A DNA stretch of 64,000 bases from the NCBI RefSeq assembly GCF_009796825.1, contig NZ_CP047030.1, positions 4,524,501 through 4,588,500 of the forward strand, written 5' to 3'. Shown one piece after another: positions 26,769-35,604 of the stretch (its first letter is position 1; every line of letters begins with the position of its first letter). Made by a program: the position numbers and the translations under genes. The DNA is from Algibacter sp. L3A6 (GTDB lineage Bacteria > Bacteroidota > Bacteroidia > Flavobacteriales > Flavobacteriaceae). Below the pieces are notes generated by a model. That model did not search any database and had not been told where the DNA came from. It saw only the letters and a program-made list of their open reading frames with translations.

Positions 26769-29700
26769 TTATTTTTTATAATATTTTACATGCCCTCGAT
26801 AAGCAAAAGCCCCAAGTATAGCTACAATTCCACAAGCAATAAGTATAAACTTAACACTTACAATTTGATCGCCACTAGCATAGCTGTGTAAACCTGCTAA
26901 GTAGAAATTTACTCCAAAATACGTCATTAATATACTTGCAAAAGCAATTATTGAGCAAAGGTTAAAAAACCAACGTCCGCGTAATCCTGGCACTAAACGC
27001 ATGTGTATTACAAACGCATAAATCATGATACTAATAAGCGCCCAAGTTTCTTTTGGATCCCAGCCCCAGTAACGTCCCCAACTTTCGTTGGCCCACATAC
27101 CTCCTAAAAAGTTTCCTATGGTAAGCATAACCAAACCTACGGTTAAAGCCATTTCGTTTATTACTGTTAACTCCTTAATATTAAGGAGCATTCTTTCTTT
27201 ATTCTCCTTATTGGTGAAAATCATTAAGAATAACGACACCACACCTAAAATCATACCTAATGTAAATGGTCCATAACTCGCAACAATTACTGCCACGTGT
27301 ATCATTAACCAATAACTATTTAAAACCGGTTGTAAATTAGCAATAGCAGGATCCATCCAGTTCCAATGCGCAATCATTAAAATCATTGCGGTTACAAAAG
27401 CGGTAGAAGCCATGGTTAAATCACTCTTTCTTCCAAACAGTAATCCAAACAACATAGTAGCCCAAGCTACATAAATCATAGACTCGTAAGCATCACTCCA
27501 CGGCGCGTGACCAGACAAATACCAACGTACAATTAAACCTGCTGTATGCAGCACAAACAAACCGATAACGATAAACTTGAATACTTTAATTGCCGTGCTT
27601 AAACCTTTACTATGTGATTTAAATATTTGAAAAACTAACAAGACAAACATTATTGTACCTGCATACATGTACCAGCTAAATAATTTTTTAAAAATATCGT
27701 ACTTATTATATAGAACTTCTGTTTTTACTTTTTGATCGCTAAGCATTACCGAACCACCATATCTGTGCTGTGTATCTTTAAAAGCCTTTAGAAGTTTTGA
27801 AGCTTCAGAGAAATCTCCAGATTTTTTAGCAGCATTTAAAGTATATAAATATGCTAGGAATCCGCTTTTCACAAAATTGTTGTAAAGTGAATCTTTTATA
27901 ACGGTTGGGTCTTCTTTAAATTCGAAATTAGAAATCCATTTGTGGTTATCATCATTTGGAATTGGGAATATTTTTAACGAACGGCCTTCAACCGTATTAA
28001 ATAATAAATTTACACGTTGATCGGCTTCTTTAAATTCCTTCTGAAAACCATTTGGCACTTGCGCTTTGTAGGCTTCATCTAAATAGGGTGCTAAAATATA
28101 TTCTCCCCTTTCGGTGAAAAAATCCGCTAGTGTAGCATATTGCTCATCTAAACCTACACCAATCATATAGCGAATAGAATCGGCCTTTTTAGTTTTTAAG
28201 TAAATAATAGGCACATTGTACCATAACTGTGGACTTTCTTGAATAGATAGAAAGACTTGGTTAGCATCAAACTCTTCATAAGAGTCATGTTTACTTAATT
28301 TTCTAAGCATTTCCGATGCATAAGTGTTCACAGGCATCATACGCCCGCTTAAATCCTGAATCACCAAATTACCAAATTCAGAAGCATGTGTTTTAGGAGT
28401 AATATTTGCTCTTAAAACAGAATCTATTTGTGTTTTTGTAGGTTTGTTGCTATGGTTATGTCCATCGTTTGCAGAATGTTCTTGAGCAAAACCTTGAAGT
28501 CCAAAACATAAAACAACTACAGCTAAAATCTTAGCCTTTTTAGCTTTTAATTTTTTGAGTTGTTTCTCTAAATCGCCAAAACGAGAATGCTTAGAAAACA
28601 AAATCGCCATCATACCAAAATAAAGCATAAAGTAACCAATATAGGTAATTAACGATCCCCAATAATCATGATTTACAGAAAGTATAGTTCCCTTTTCATC
28701 TGGATCGAAACCCGATTGAAAAAAGCGATACCCATCATGATCTAAAATATTATTCATAAAAATTTTGTAATCAAAATCTTCTTCACGCTCATCTAAAACC
28801 GTAACCTCACTAGAATATGCAGAATAACCTCTTTCTGTTCCAGGATAACGTTCGGCCTCAAAATCGTTTAATTTAATAGAAAATGGTAATTCTATTTTTT
28901 TAGATCCATATTTAAAAGCGAAATCTAATCCGCCTACCTTAATTTGTTTAAAGCTACTATTTGTGCCTTTACCACCAAGTAAACCAACACTTTTAGTTTC
29001 CCCATTTGCGGTTACTTTTAACACCAGACCATCTTCATCGTTTTTAAGGAATTCTGCTTTTTTAACCACATCAAAAACACCTTTTACAACAGGCTTTGGA
29101 AATACAATTTGCATGTTACCAATAACATATCGAGAACGTAAAATTAAAGGCTGTATACTATCTTTTACAAGTAAACCCTGAGCGCGCGTTGCCATGGTCA
29201 TGTATTCACCATCAAAAGGCGAATTAATAGTTAGGTTATCGTTTTCTAAAGTAATATTTATAGCACCATCGGTTGGCTTATTTAATGCGAATAACACATT
29301 GTGCACACTAGATACTTGACCTACTTTTAAGAAATGATTATGCGGCCCACTAGTTCCTGCTTCTACTATTTTTAAATAAGACTCTCCGTTTTCGTCAGGA
29401 ATAATATCTTCTTCTGCCCCAACAATAAACTTCTCTAATTTTATATTTATAGGTTGTTTGTTGTATTCTGTATTTAAATTGAAATCGTTTTCTAAACGTC
29501 CAGAAAAATCTACTTCGGTTTCTAAAACACGACGTTGCGCTACACCATCTACTAGAAAATCACCATCTACGTAAGTGGTTATATATGTTTTTTGAGAAAG
29601 AAACGAATTTTCTGTGTCACCTTCGCGAATAGCCATCATGCCTTCAAAACTTGCGTAACGCGTAATAAATGCGCCTATAAGTATAAAAATAAATGCTAAG

Positions 29701-29957
29701 TGAAGAATGAACGTTGCCCACTTTTCTTTTTTGTACAATCTAAAACGAACTATATTACCTAAAAAGTTAATCACGAAAAACACCATAATACCTTCAAACC
29801 ACCATGTATTATAAATTAAATTACGTGAGTATGGCGTTGGAGACATATCTTGTCCGGCATCTAAAAATGTACCGGTTGCCATGGCCGCCGCAAAAGCAAT
29901 AAATAAAACTGAAGTTAAACGTGTTGAAAAAAGAATGTTGGCTAGTTTTTTTTGCAT
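26769..29957 (-). CDS. ccsBA: Fused CcsB-CcsA cytochrome c haem ligase (system II)
   Basis: 1062 residues from the ATG at 29957 (MQKKLANILFST); the ATG at 29984 adds nine residues. The N-terminal part is ResB/CcsB-like: membrane helices near 15-95, a large periplasmic domain, another helix near 435. The C-terminal part (about 700-1060) is CcsA/ResC-like with many helices and the haem-handling motif WGWDPKETW (about 966). It exports haem and joins it to CxxCH motifs, so it likely matures the cytochromes encoded at 8574 and 18201. No other ccs gene is nearby. Confidence 0.92.
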   Translation of the reverse strand: MQKKLANILFSTRLTSVLFIAFAAAMATGTFLDAGQDMSPTPYSRNLIYNTWWFEGIMVFFVINFLGNIVRFRLYKKEKWATFILHLAFIFILIGAFITRYASFEGMMAIREGDTENSFLSQKTYITTYVDGDFLVDGVAQRRVLETEVDFSGRLENDFNLNTEYNKQPINIKLEKFIVGAEEDIIPDENGESYLKIVEAGTSGPHNHFLKVGQVSSVHNVLFALNKPTDGAINITLENDNLTINSPFDGEYMTMATRAQGLLVKDSIQPLILRSRYVIGNMQIVFPKPVVKGVFDVVKKAEFLKNDEDGLVLKVTANGETKSVGLLGGKGTNSSFKQIKVGGLDFAFKYGSKKIELPFSIKLNDFEAERYPGTERGYSAYSSEVTVLDEREEDFDYKIFMNNILDHDGYRFFQSGFDPDEKGTILSVNHDYWGSLITYIGYFMLYFGMMAILFSKHSRFGDLEKQLKKLKAKKAKILAVVVLCFGLQGFAQEHSANDGHNHSNKPTKTQIDSVLRANITPKTHASEFGNLVIQDLSGRMMPVNTYASEMLRKLSKHDSYEEFDANQVFLSIQESPQLWYNVPIIYLKTKKADSIRYMIGVGLDEQYATLADFFTERGEYILAPYLDEAYKAQVPNGFQKEFKEADQRVNLLFNTVEGRSLKIFPIPNDDNHKWISNFEFKEDPTVIKDSLYNNFVKSGFLAYLYTLNAAKKSGDFSEASKLLKAFKDTQHRYGGSVMLSDQKVKTEVLYNKYDIFKKLFSWYMYAGTIMFVLLVFQIFKSHSKGLSTAIKVFKFIVIGLFVLHTAGLIVRWYLSGHAPWSDAYESMIYVAWATMLFGLLFGRKSDLTMASTAFVTAMILMIAHWNWMDPAIANLQPVLNSYWLMIHVAVIVASYGPFTLGMILGVVSLFLMIFTNKENKERMLLNIKELTVINEMALTVGLVMLTIGNFLGGMWANESWGRYWGWDPKETWALISIMIYAFVIHMRLVPGLRGRWFFNLCSIIAFASILMTYFGVNFYLAGLHSYASGDQIVSVKFILIACGIVAILGAFAYRGHVKYYKK

Positions 29958-30123
29958 GATAAAGGCCTTTTTAAGGTCGTGCAAATTTAAGGATTTAAGT
30001 TTATTCTTAAGTGTTAAAACTGTTATAAAATATTGGAATAAAGTAGGTAGAAACCCTCTAAAATTATCTCACTGAATTTTATGATGATTTAGATGAAATT
30101 TGAAAGTAAAAAAACATGAGCCA

Positions 30124-30510
30124 CTACCCCATTCTAGCTTCAAAAATTTTTAGATATAAGAATGAGCCCATTTTACGCGCCTTAAATTTGGCATTTTGAG
30201 CAAAATCACCTTCAAAAAGCTCATCTATAGTTTCTAGCCATAGGTTTAACCAAAGTCCGAAATGCTGCTCGGTGATTGTGTTTTTATTATCGGCATCTAC
30301 TTTAATATGCGTTTCTAAAGGATTGCCTGTGTATTTTGTTTTTAAAAACAGACTGGCTTCCCAGAAGGTTGTTAAACGCTCTAGGTGCGCATCCCAATCT
30401 TTTATAACATCGTTAAAAAAAGGCGCTAACACCTCGTCTTTCCTTACTTTTATGTAAAAGGATGACACCAATAAGTAAACATCTTTGCGGGTTTCTAGGT
30501 CTTTTTTCAT
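30124..30510 (-). CDS. Group III truncated haemoglobin
   Basis: 128 residues, single globin domain of the short 2-over-2 type. It has FYIKVRKDEVLAPFF, a WEASLF segment, the likely proximal His in ETHIKV, and WLETIDELFEG. This group is linked to low-oxygen or nitric-oxide handling. A 112-bp gap separates it from the dispersed repeat element upstream; downstream is ccsBA, same strand, 166 bp away. Confidence 0.85.
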   Translation of the reverse strand: MKKDLETRKDVYLLVSSFYIKVRKDEVLAPFFNDVIKDWDAHLERLTTFWEASLFLKTKYTGNPLETHIKVDADNKNTITEQHFGLWLNLWLETIDELFEGDFAQNAKFKARKMGSFLYLKIFEARMG

Positions 30511-30661
30511 AATTCAAATTTATGATTTATTTTAATACTTATCTCTTCTCAATAGGCGATTAAATTAATATGAATACTTTTTATTATTTAAATGCAAACC
30601 GTGTTACTAAAGCATGTTGGAAAGCTGTTTTTTGATAAAAACCCAAGACTTAGCAGATAAG

Positions 30662-30742
30662 GCGTGAGGGATTGAACGGCCTGTTTGAGCTCCCCGACCT
30701 TAGAAGGGAGCGAGTAGTGATAGCCCGACCCTTGGGGCACGC
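30662..30742. repeat. Dispersed intergenic repeat, copy A
   Basis: GC-richer than its surroundings. Starts GCGTGAGGGATTGA, ends TAGCCCGACCC...CACGC; the ends pair (GCGTG/CACGC) and an inner hairpin pairs GCTCCC (30689-30694) with GGGAGC (30706-30711). Copies B (58758) and C (62317) share the same end sequences. No coding sense. Confidence 0.65.
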
Positions 30743-30764
30743 GCAAATTATTTTGATTTATTAA

Positions 30765-30794
30765 TTTGAAATTGGTAATTGCTTAGTATTTTTG
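30765..30794 (+). promoter_or_regulatory. Promoter of the DUF2520-kdsC genes
   Basis: TTTG (30765-30768), 18 bp, TATTTTTG (30787-30794): a good Bacteroidota -33/-7 pair. The -7 box ends only 4 bp before the ATG, so the RNA would start at or next to the start codon (leaderless). Confidence 0.6.
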
Positions 30795-30798
30795 CAAG

Positions 30799-31569
30799 AT
30801 GATTTCAGTAGTAATTTTAGGAGCTGGCAATGTAGCTAGCCATTTGTATAGAGGTTTTCGTGAGGCAGATAATGTAACTGTTTCTCAATGGTATAACAGG
30901 AGTTTAGATTCGATTACGGAGCATAGCAACGAGGTTGATTTTACGGACGATTTATCGAATTTAAAGGTTGCCGATGTGTATATTTTGGCGGTTAGTGATG
31001 ATGCTATTGCAGAATTATCGGAACAACTTCCGTTTGAAGATCGTGTGGTTGTGCATACTTCTGGAGGTGTTGGTGTTTACGATTTAGATAAAAAACACAG
31101 ACGTGGTGTACTCTACCCGCTGCAAAGTTTTACAAAAGGCGCAGAGCTAGATTTTGCAAATGTGCCGATGTGTATTGAAACTATTTATAAGGATAGTTTT
31201 CCGATGTTAAAGGAATTAGCCTTAAGTTTAGGTGGCCCTATACAGAAGGTAAATAGCGACCAAAGGCGCGTGTTGCATTTGGCTGCGGTTTTTGTTAATA
31301 ATTTCACGAATCAGTTATATAGAATTGGTCATGAAATTACGGAGAGTGAAGGTGCCGAGTTTGATCTTTTAAAGCCATTGATTTTAGAAACTGCTAAAAA
31401 GATTGAGCATTTATCGCCTTTTAGAGCGCAAACTGGCCCAGCAAAACGCCACGACAAAAAAACGATTAAAAAACATTTAAGAATATTGGATAACAATATT
31501 GAGCATAAAAAGATTTACGAACTGCTTACAGCATCAATACAGAAAACACATGGAAGAAAAAAGCTATAA
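30799..31569 (+). CDS. Rossmann-fold DUF2520 protein
   Basis: 256 residues. N-terminal NAD(P)-binding fold (VVILGAGNVASHL) followed by the helical DUF2520 domain (about 125-250), which resembles ketopantoate-reductase-like dehydrogenases. Substrate unknown. It overlaps the next gene (kdsC) by 20 bp, a pairing that suggests coupled translation. Confidence 0.85.
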   Translation: MISVVILGAGNVASHLYRGFREADNVTVSQWYNRSLDSITEHSNEVDFTDDLSNLKVADVYILAVSDDAIAELSEQLPFEDRVVVHTSGGVGVYDLDKKHRRGVLYPLQSFTKGAELDFANVPMCIETIYKDSFPMLKELALSLGGPIQKVNSDQRRVLHLAAVFVNNFTNQLYRIGHEITESEGAEFDLLKPLILETAKKIEHLSPFRAQTGPAKRHDKKTIKKHLRILDNNIEHKKIYELLTASIQKTHGRKKL

Positions 31570-32080
31570 AGAGTATTTGGAACATATTACCACCTTTGTT
31601 TTTGATGTGGATGGTGTACTTACCGATGGTACGGTTTCGGTTTTAACCAACGGTGAAATGTTAAGAACCATGAACGTAAAAGATGGCTATGCTATTAGAT
31701 CTGCCGTGGATAAGGGTTATAACTTATGCATTATTTCTGGCGGAAAAAATGATGGCGTTCGTATACGTTTGGAAGGTTTAGGTATTAAGGATATTTATCT
31801 GGGTGCGAAAAATAAAATTGAGCAACTAGACGATTACCTAACAGCTAATGATATTAAATCGGAAAACGTGCTTTATATGGGTGACGACATTCCTGATTAC
31901 CCTGTAATGAAAGGTATTGGCTTGCCTTGCTGTCCGCAAGATGCTGTTCCGGAAATTAAGAGTATTTCTAAATATATTTCGCATAAAAAAGGCGGAAAAG
32001 GTGCCGTGCGTGATGTTATTGAGCAGGTTTTGAAAGTACAAGGAAAATGGAGCGGTTTTTATAGCGCACAGTTTGACTAA
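31550..32080 (+). CDS. kdsC: KDO-8-phosphate phosphatase family (HAD-IIIA)
   Basis: 176 residues from the ATG at 31550 (MEEKSYKEYL). HAD motifs are present: TTFVFDVDGVLTDG (nucleophile DVD), ISGGKNDG, and GDDIPDYPVM. It probably dephosphorylates KDO-8-P in lipopolysaccharide core synthesis; other small-sugar phosphates are possible for the family. Confidence 0.88.
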   Translation: MEEKSYKEYLEHITTFVFDVDGVLTDGTVSVLTNGEMLRTMNVKDGYAIRSAVDKGYNLCIISGGKNDGVRIRLEGLGIKDIYLGAKNKIEQLDDYLTANDIKSENVLYMGDDIPDYPVMKGIGLPCCPQDAVPEIKSISKYISHKKGGKGAVRDVIEQVLKVQGKWSGFYSAQFD

Positions 32081-32144
32081 TTTGTAGATTTCATTATCCG
32101 ACCTCTTAGTTTTACTTTTTTTAATTATTCATTTTTTTTGATAA

Positions 32145-33062
32145 ATGCTTAACGTCTTAAATCTTATTCGATGGAAGAATTTATTAATGATTGCCTTAAC
32201 GCAATTATTAGTTAAGTATGCGCTTTTAGAACCTTTTGGGGTTGCTATTAGTTTGGACGGTATTGGCATTTCTCTTTTAATTTTTGCTACTATTTGTATT
32301 GCTGCTGCAGGAAATATTATTAATGATATTTACGATGTTGAAACCGATTTTGTAAATAAGCCGCATAAACTTATTGTTGGTAATTCTATCTCCGAAAAAA
32401 CGGCTTACAACCTTTTTATAGTCTTAAATTTTATTGGCGTTGGCGTTGGTTTTTACTTATCTCACGCTGTTGGTAAAAGTGCTTTTTTCTCACTTTTTGT
32501 TATTATTTCGGCTTTGCTATACGTTTATGCTACTTATTTAAAACGGACACTTTTAATAGGTAACATTGTAATTTCCATTCTTGTTGCTCTAAGTGTTTTA
32601 ATTGTTGGCATTTTTGAACTACTACCCGCACTTACTTTAGAGAACAGGGACATTCAACTTACATTTTTTAAAATTATTTTTGATTATGCCGTGTTTGCAT
32701 TTCTACTCAATTTAATACGAGAAATAACTAAAGATGTTGAAGATATTGATGGTGACTACAAAGCAGGCATGAACACCTTACCTATTGCTATTGGTAGAGA
32801 TAGAACGGGTAATGTTTTGTTTGTGCTATCGTTAATTCCCGTTTTAATTCTTATTTATTACATTGTAAATTCACTATATAAAAACATGCTTTCTGCGGGT
32901 TACTTTGTCTTCTTTATTGTGGGCCCGCTAATTTTTGTAAGTATTAAATTGTTTAGTGCTAAATCGAAAAAAGACTATCACTTAATAAGTAGTTTAATAA
33001 AATTGGTGATGTTTTTTGGCGTACTTTCCTTGTTAATTTACTATTTTAACTTGAAAAATTAA
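32145..33062 (+). CDS. UbiA-family prenyltransferase
   Basis: 305 residues, about eight or nine membrane helices. The first Asp-rich motif is NDIYDVETD (within GNIINDIYDVETDFVNKP) and the second is DVEDIDGD. In Bacteroidota these are often named geranylgeranylglycerol-phosphate geranylgeranyltransferase, but substrate is unproven; menaquinone-type substrates are an alternative. Follows kdsC by 64 bp. Confidence 0.85.
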   Translation: MLNVLNLIRWKNLLMIALTQLLVKYALLEPFGVAISLDGIGISLLIFATICIAAAGNIINDIYDVETDFVNKPHKLIVGNSISEKTAYNLFIVLNFIGVGVGFYLSHAVGKSAFFSLFVIISALLYVYATYLKRTLLIGNIVISILVALSVLIVGIFELLPALTLENRDIQLTFFKIIFDYAVFAFLLNLIREITKDVEDIDGDYKAGMNTLPIAIGRDRTGNVLFVLSLIPVLILIYYIVNSLYKNMLSAGYFVFFIVGPLIFVSIKLFSAKSKKDYHLISSLIKLVMFFGVLSLLIYYFNLKN

Positions 33063-33163
33063 ACGATTCCGAATACTTTTGGAGTACACGCGTAAAACCT
33101 TCAATAAATAGGTTTTATTAACTACTAATATACCTCAGATGTTTTCGCTGAAACTTTAAACAT

Positions 33164-33760
33164 ATGCTAAAAGAAAAACTTAAAAATCACAACATTATTC
33201 TAGCTTCTGGATCGCCACGTAGGCAGCAATTTTTTAAAGATCTTGGTTTAGATTTTGAAATAAGGTTAAAGCCCGTTAAAGAAGAATACCCAAATAGATT
33301 AACGCATTTTGAAATAAGCGATTATTTAGCGCAATTAAAGGCAATACCATTTAAAGATGAATTGCAACCAAATGATATTTTAATAACCAGTGACACCATA
33401 GTTTGGCATAACAATAAGGCTTTAGGAAAACCAACGGATGAAACTGATGCGTTCCAAATTTTGAAATCTTTAAGTAATGCCACGCACGAGGTAATTACAT
33501 CGGTTTGTTTTACAACAAAAACAACATCTAAAACACTTTACTCCGTTACTAAAGTAAGTTTTAAAGAATTTACAGACGAAGAGATTCTGTATTACATAAA
33601 AACAGCTAAACCTTTTGATAAAGCAGGTGCTTATGGTATTCAGGAATGGATTGGACAAGTTGGTGTTACCAAGCTCGAAGGTTCTTATTTTAACGTTATG
33701 GGCTTACCAACGCATTTGGTTTATCAAACCTTAAACAAACTTGCCAAGCAACCCGTTTAA
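33164..33760 (+). CDS. maf: Maf-family nucleotide pyrophosphatase
   Basis: 198 residues. ILASGSPRRQQFF is the Maf signature; further motifs are TSDTIVWHNNKALGKP and DKAGAYGIQEW. Hydrolyses dTTP/UTP and modified nucleotides. Same strand as the UbiA gene, 101 bp after it. Confidence 0.9.
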   Translation: MLKEKLKNHNIILASGSPRRQQFFKDLGLDFEIRLKPVKEEYPNRLTHFEISDYLAQLKAIPFKDELQPNDILITSDTIVWHNNKALGKPTDETDAFQILKSLSNATHEVITSVCFTTKTTSKTLYSVTKVSFKEFTDEEILYYIKTAKPFDKAGAYGIQEWIGQVGVTKLEGSYFNVMGLPTHLVYQTLNKLAKQPV

Positions 33761-33797
33761 AAATAAATATAAACCCGCCTTGCTTTGCTTTCTAGTG

Positions 33798-33805
33798 TAT
33801 ATTTG
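33798..33805 (+). promoter_or_regulatory. -7 box upstream of the MscS gene
   Basis: TATATTTG ends 24 bp before the ATG; a TTG at the -33 side is about 17 bp upstream. Confidence 0.45.
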
Positions 33806-33829
33806 CAGCAAATTTTAAAACCTTAAAAC

Positions 33830-34375
33830 ATGCAGTTTTTTGAAACGTTTAAAAATGAATTAATAAACACAGCTATTGTGCTTGTTGTTTTGTTAATCAT
33901 TAGATCCTTAATCCATTTTGTTATTACAAAAATTGGACACACAAGTGGTATAAACGATGCTAGAATACGCTTAATTAGACGTTACATCACCGTAACCTTA
34001 TTTTTAATCGCCATTTTAATAGAATCCCTAATATTTGGAGTTGAAGTACGTGATTTAGCGGTTGTTTTCTCTTCTGTTTTTGCGGTTATCGGTATTGCGT
34101 TATTTGCTATTTGGTCTATTTTAAGTAACATTACTTCTGGTATTATTATGTTTTTCAACTTCCCTTATAAAGTGGGTGATAAAATTGAAATTCATGATAA
34201 AGATTTCCCTATAAAAGCCATTATTGAAGACATTAGAGCCTTTCAAATTCATTTAAGATTAGACAACGGAAACTTAGTAACTTACCCTAACAACTTAATG
34301 CTACAAAAGGCCGTTACCTTAATACAAAAAGATGCTATAGACGAGACCGTTGATGATGGTGTTGATGCTATTTAA
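33830..34375 (+). CDS. Small MscS-type mechanosensitive channel
   Basis: 181 residues: three membrane helices (about 10-30, 50-70, 75-105), the pore-lining TM3 followed by ITSGIIMFFNFPYKVGDKIEI, the hallmark of the MscS beta domain. It lacks the large C-terminal cage of full MscS. Releases solutes at low osmolarity. Upstream of corA by 33 bp and likely in one operon. Confidence 0.87.
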   Translation: MQFFETFKNELINTAIVLVVLLIIRSLIHFVITKIGHTSGINDARIRLIRRYITVTLFLIAILIESLIFGVEVRDLAVVFSSVFAVIGIALFAIWSILSNITSGIIMFFNFPYKVGDKIEIHDKDFPIKAIIEDIRAFQIHLRLDNGNLVTYPNNLMLQKAVTLIQKDAIDETVDDGVDAI

Positions 34376-34408
34376 ATTATTTATATCTTTATCTAAATAC
34401 AATTTTTA

Positions 34409-35476
34409 ATGGCTAAGACTAGAAAACATAACTACAAGAAAAAAGCAGGACAAGTACCGGGAACAGCCATTTATACAGGTTCAAAATCTTCAGAAAAACT
34501 CTTTATTGAAGTTTTCGATTATAATGAAACACAATGTACAGAAAAGCATTTAACCGATGTATCGGAAACCTTTCAATTTAAAGGAAGTGATTCTATTACA
34601 TGGGTAAATCTAAATGGATTAAACCATGTAAAAGAAATTGAAAAACTATCTAAACATTTCAATTTCCACCCTTTAGTTTTAGAAGATATTGTAAACATTT
34701 CTCAACGTCCTAAAATTGATGAATATGAAGATTATTTCTTCGTTGTTTTAAAGATGTTGTATTATGATAAGGATGAAAAAATAATATCGGAACAAGTCAG
34801 TTTTATTTTAGGGAAAAACCATGTTTTATCCTTCCAGGAATCTGAAGGTGATGTTTTTGATGCCGTTAGAGAACGTATTAGAACAGCGAAAGGACGCGTA
34901 AGAACTATGGAATCTGATTATTTGCTCTATGTTTTAATAGATGCTGTAGTCGACTATTATTTTAATATTATTGAGATATTAGGTGATAAAATTGAAGATT
35001 TTGAAACTGATATCTTTAACGGAAATGCCACAGACGACGTGAGTCAGAACATCCAAAATTTAAAACGTGAAATACTAAAAGTACGCCGCGCTATTTTTCC
35101 GCTTCGCGATGTTATAAGCCGTATTGAAAAAAGTGACAATGCATTAATTTCTCAACAAACACTTAACTATTATCGTGATGTTTACGATCACCTTATTCAA
35201 GTCTCAGAAAACATAGATATTTACCGTGAAATGATTTGGAGTTTAATGGATATGTACATGACCACCATTAGTAATAAAATGAATGAAGTGATGAAAGTGC
35301 TTACCATTATGGCTTCCATTTTTATCCCTTTAACCTTTATTGCTGGTATTTATGGTATGAATTTCGACTATATTCCGGAGCTGCATTATCAGCATTCTTA
35401 TTTTGTGCTTTGGGGTGTAATGATTATTATCTTTATCGGAATGATTATTTATTTTAAGCGGAAAAAGTGGTTGTAA
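34409..35476 (+). CDS. corA: CorA magnesium/cobalt transporter
   Basis: 355 residues. Soluble N-terminal domain, long helix, two C-terminal membrane helices, with the YGMNFDYIPEL selectivity motif (GMN about 318). Forms a pentameric Mg2+ channel in the inner membrane. Confidence 0.94.
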   Translation: MAKTRKHNYKKKAGQVPGTAIYTGSKSSEKLFIEVFDYNETQCTEKHLTDVSETFQFKGSDSITWVNLNGLNHVKEIEKLSKHFNFHPLVLEDIVNISQRPKIDEYEDYFFVVLKMLYYDKDEKIISEQVSFILGKNHVLSFQESEGDVFDAVRERIRTAKGRVRTMESDYLLYVLIDAVVDYYFNIIEILGDKIEDFETDIFNGNATDDVSQNIQNLKREILKVRRAIFPLRDVISRIEKSDNALISQQTLNYYRDVYDHLIQVSENIDIYREMIWSLMDMYMTTISNKMNEVMKVLTIMASIFIPLTFIAGIYGMNFDYIPELHYQHSYFVLWGVMIIIFIGMIIYFKRKKWL

Positions 35477-35573
35477 ACCCTCAAAATACGTCCAAAAACT
35501 AAACAGACTTTCTAACATAAAAACATAAAGTTAAAGAAACATTAAAACCAACTCAAACCCTTTCAATCTTTGT

Positions 35574-35581
35574 TATATTTG
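35574..35581 (+). promoter_or_regulatory. -7 box of the PIG-L/symporter operon
   Basis: TATATTTG, 23 bp before the ATG; no clear -33 TTTG. Confidence 0.4.
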
Positions 35582-35604
35582 GAGCTTAGCTAACTACCTT
35601 TTTT

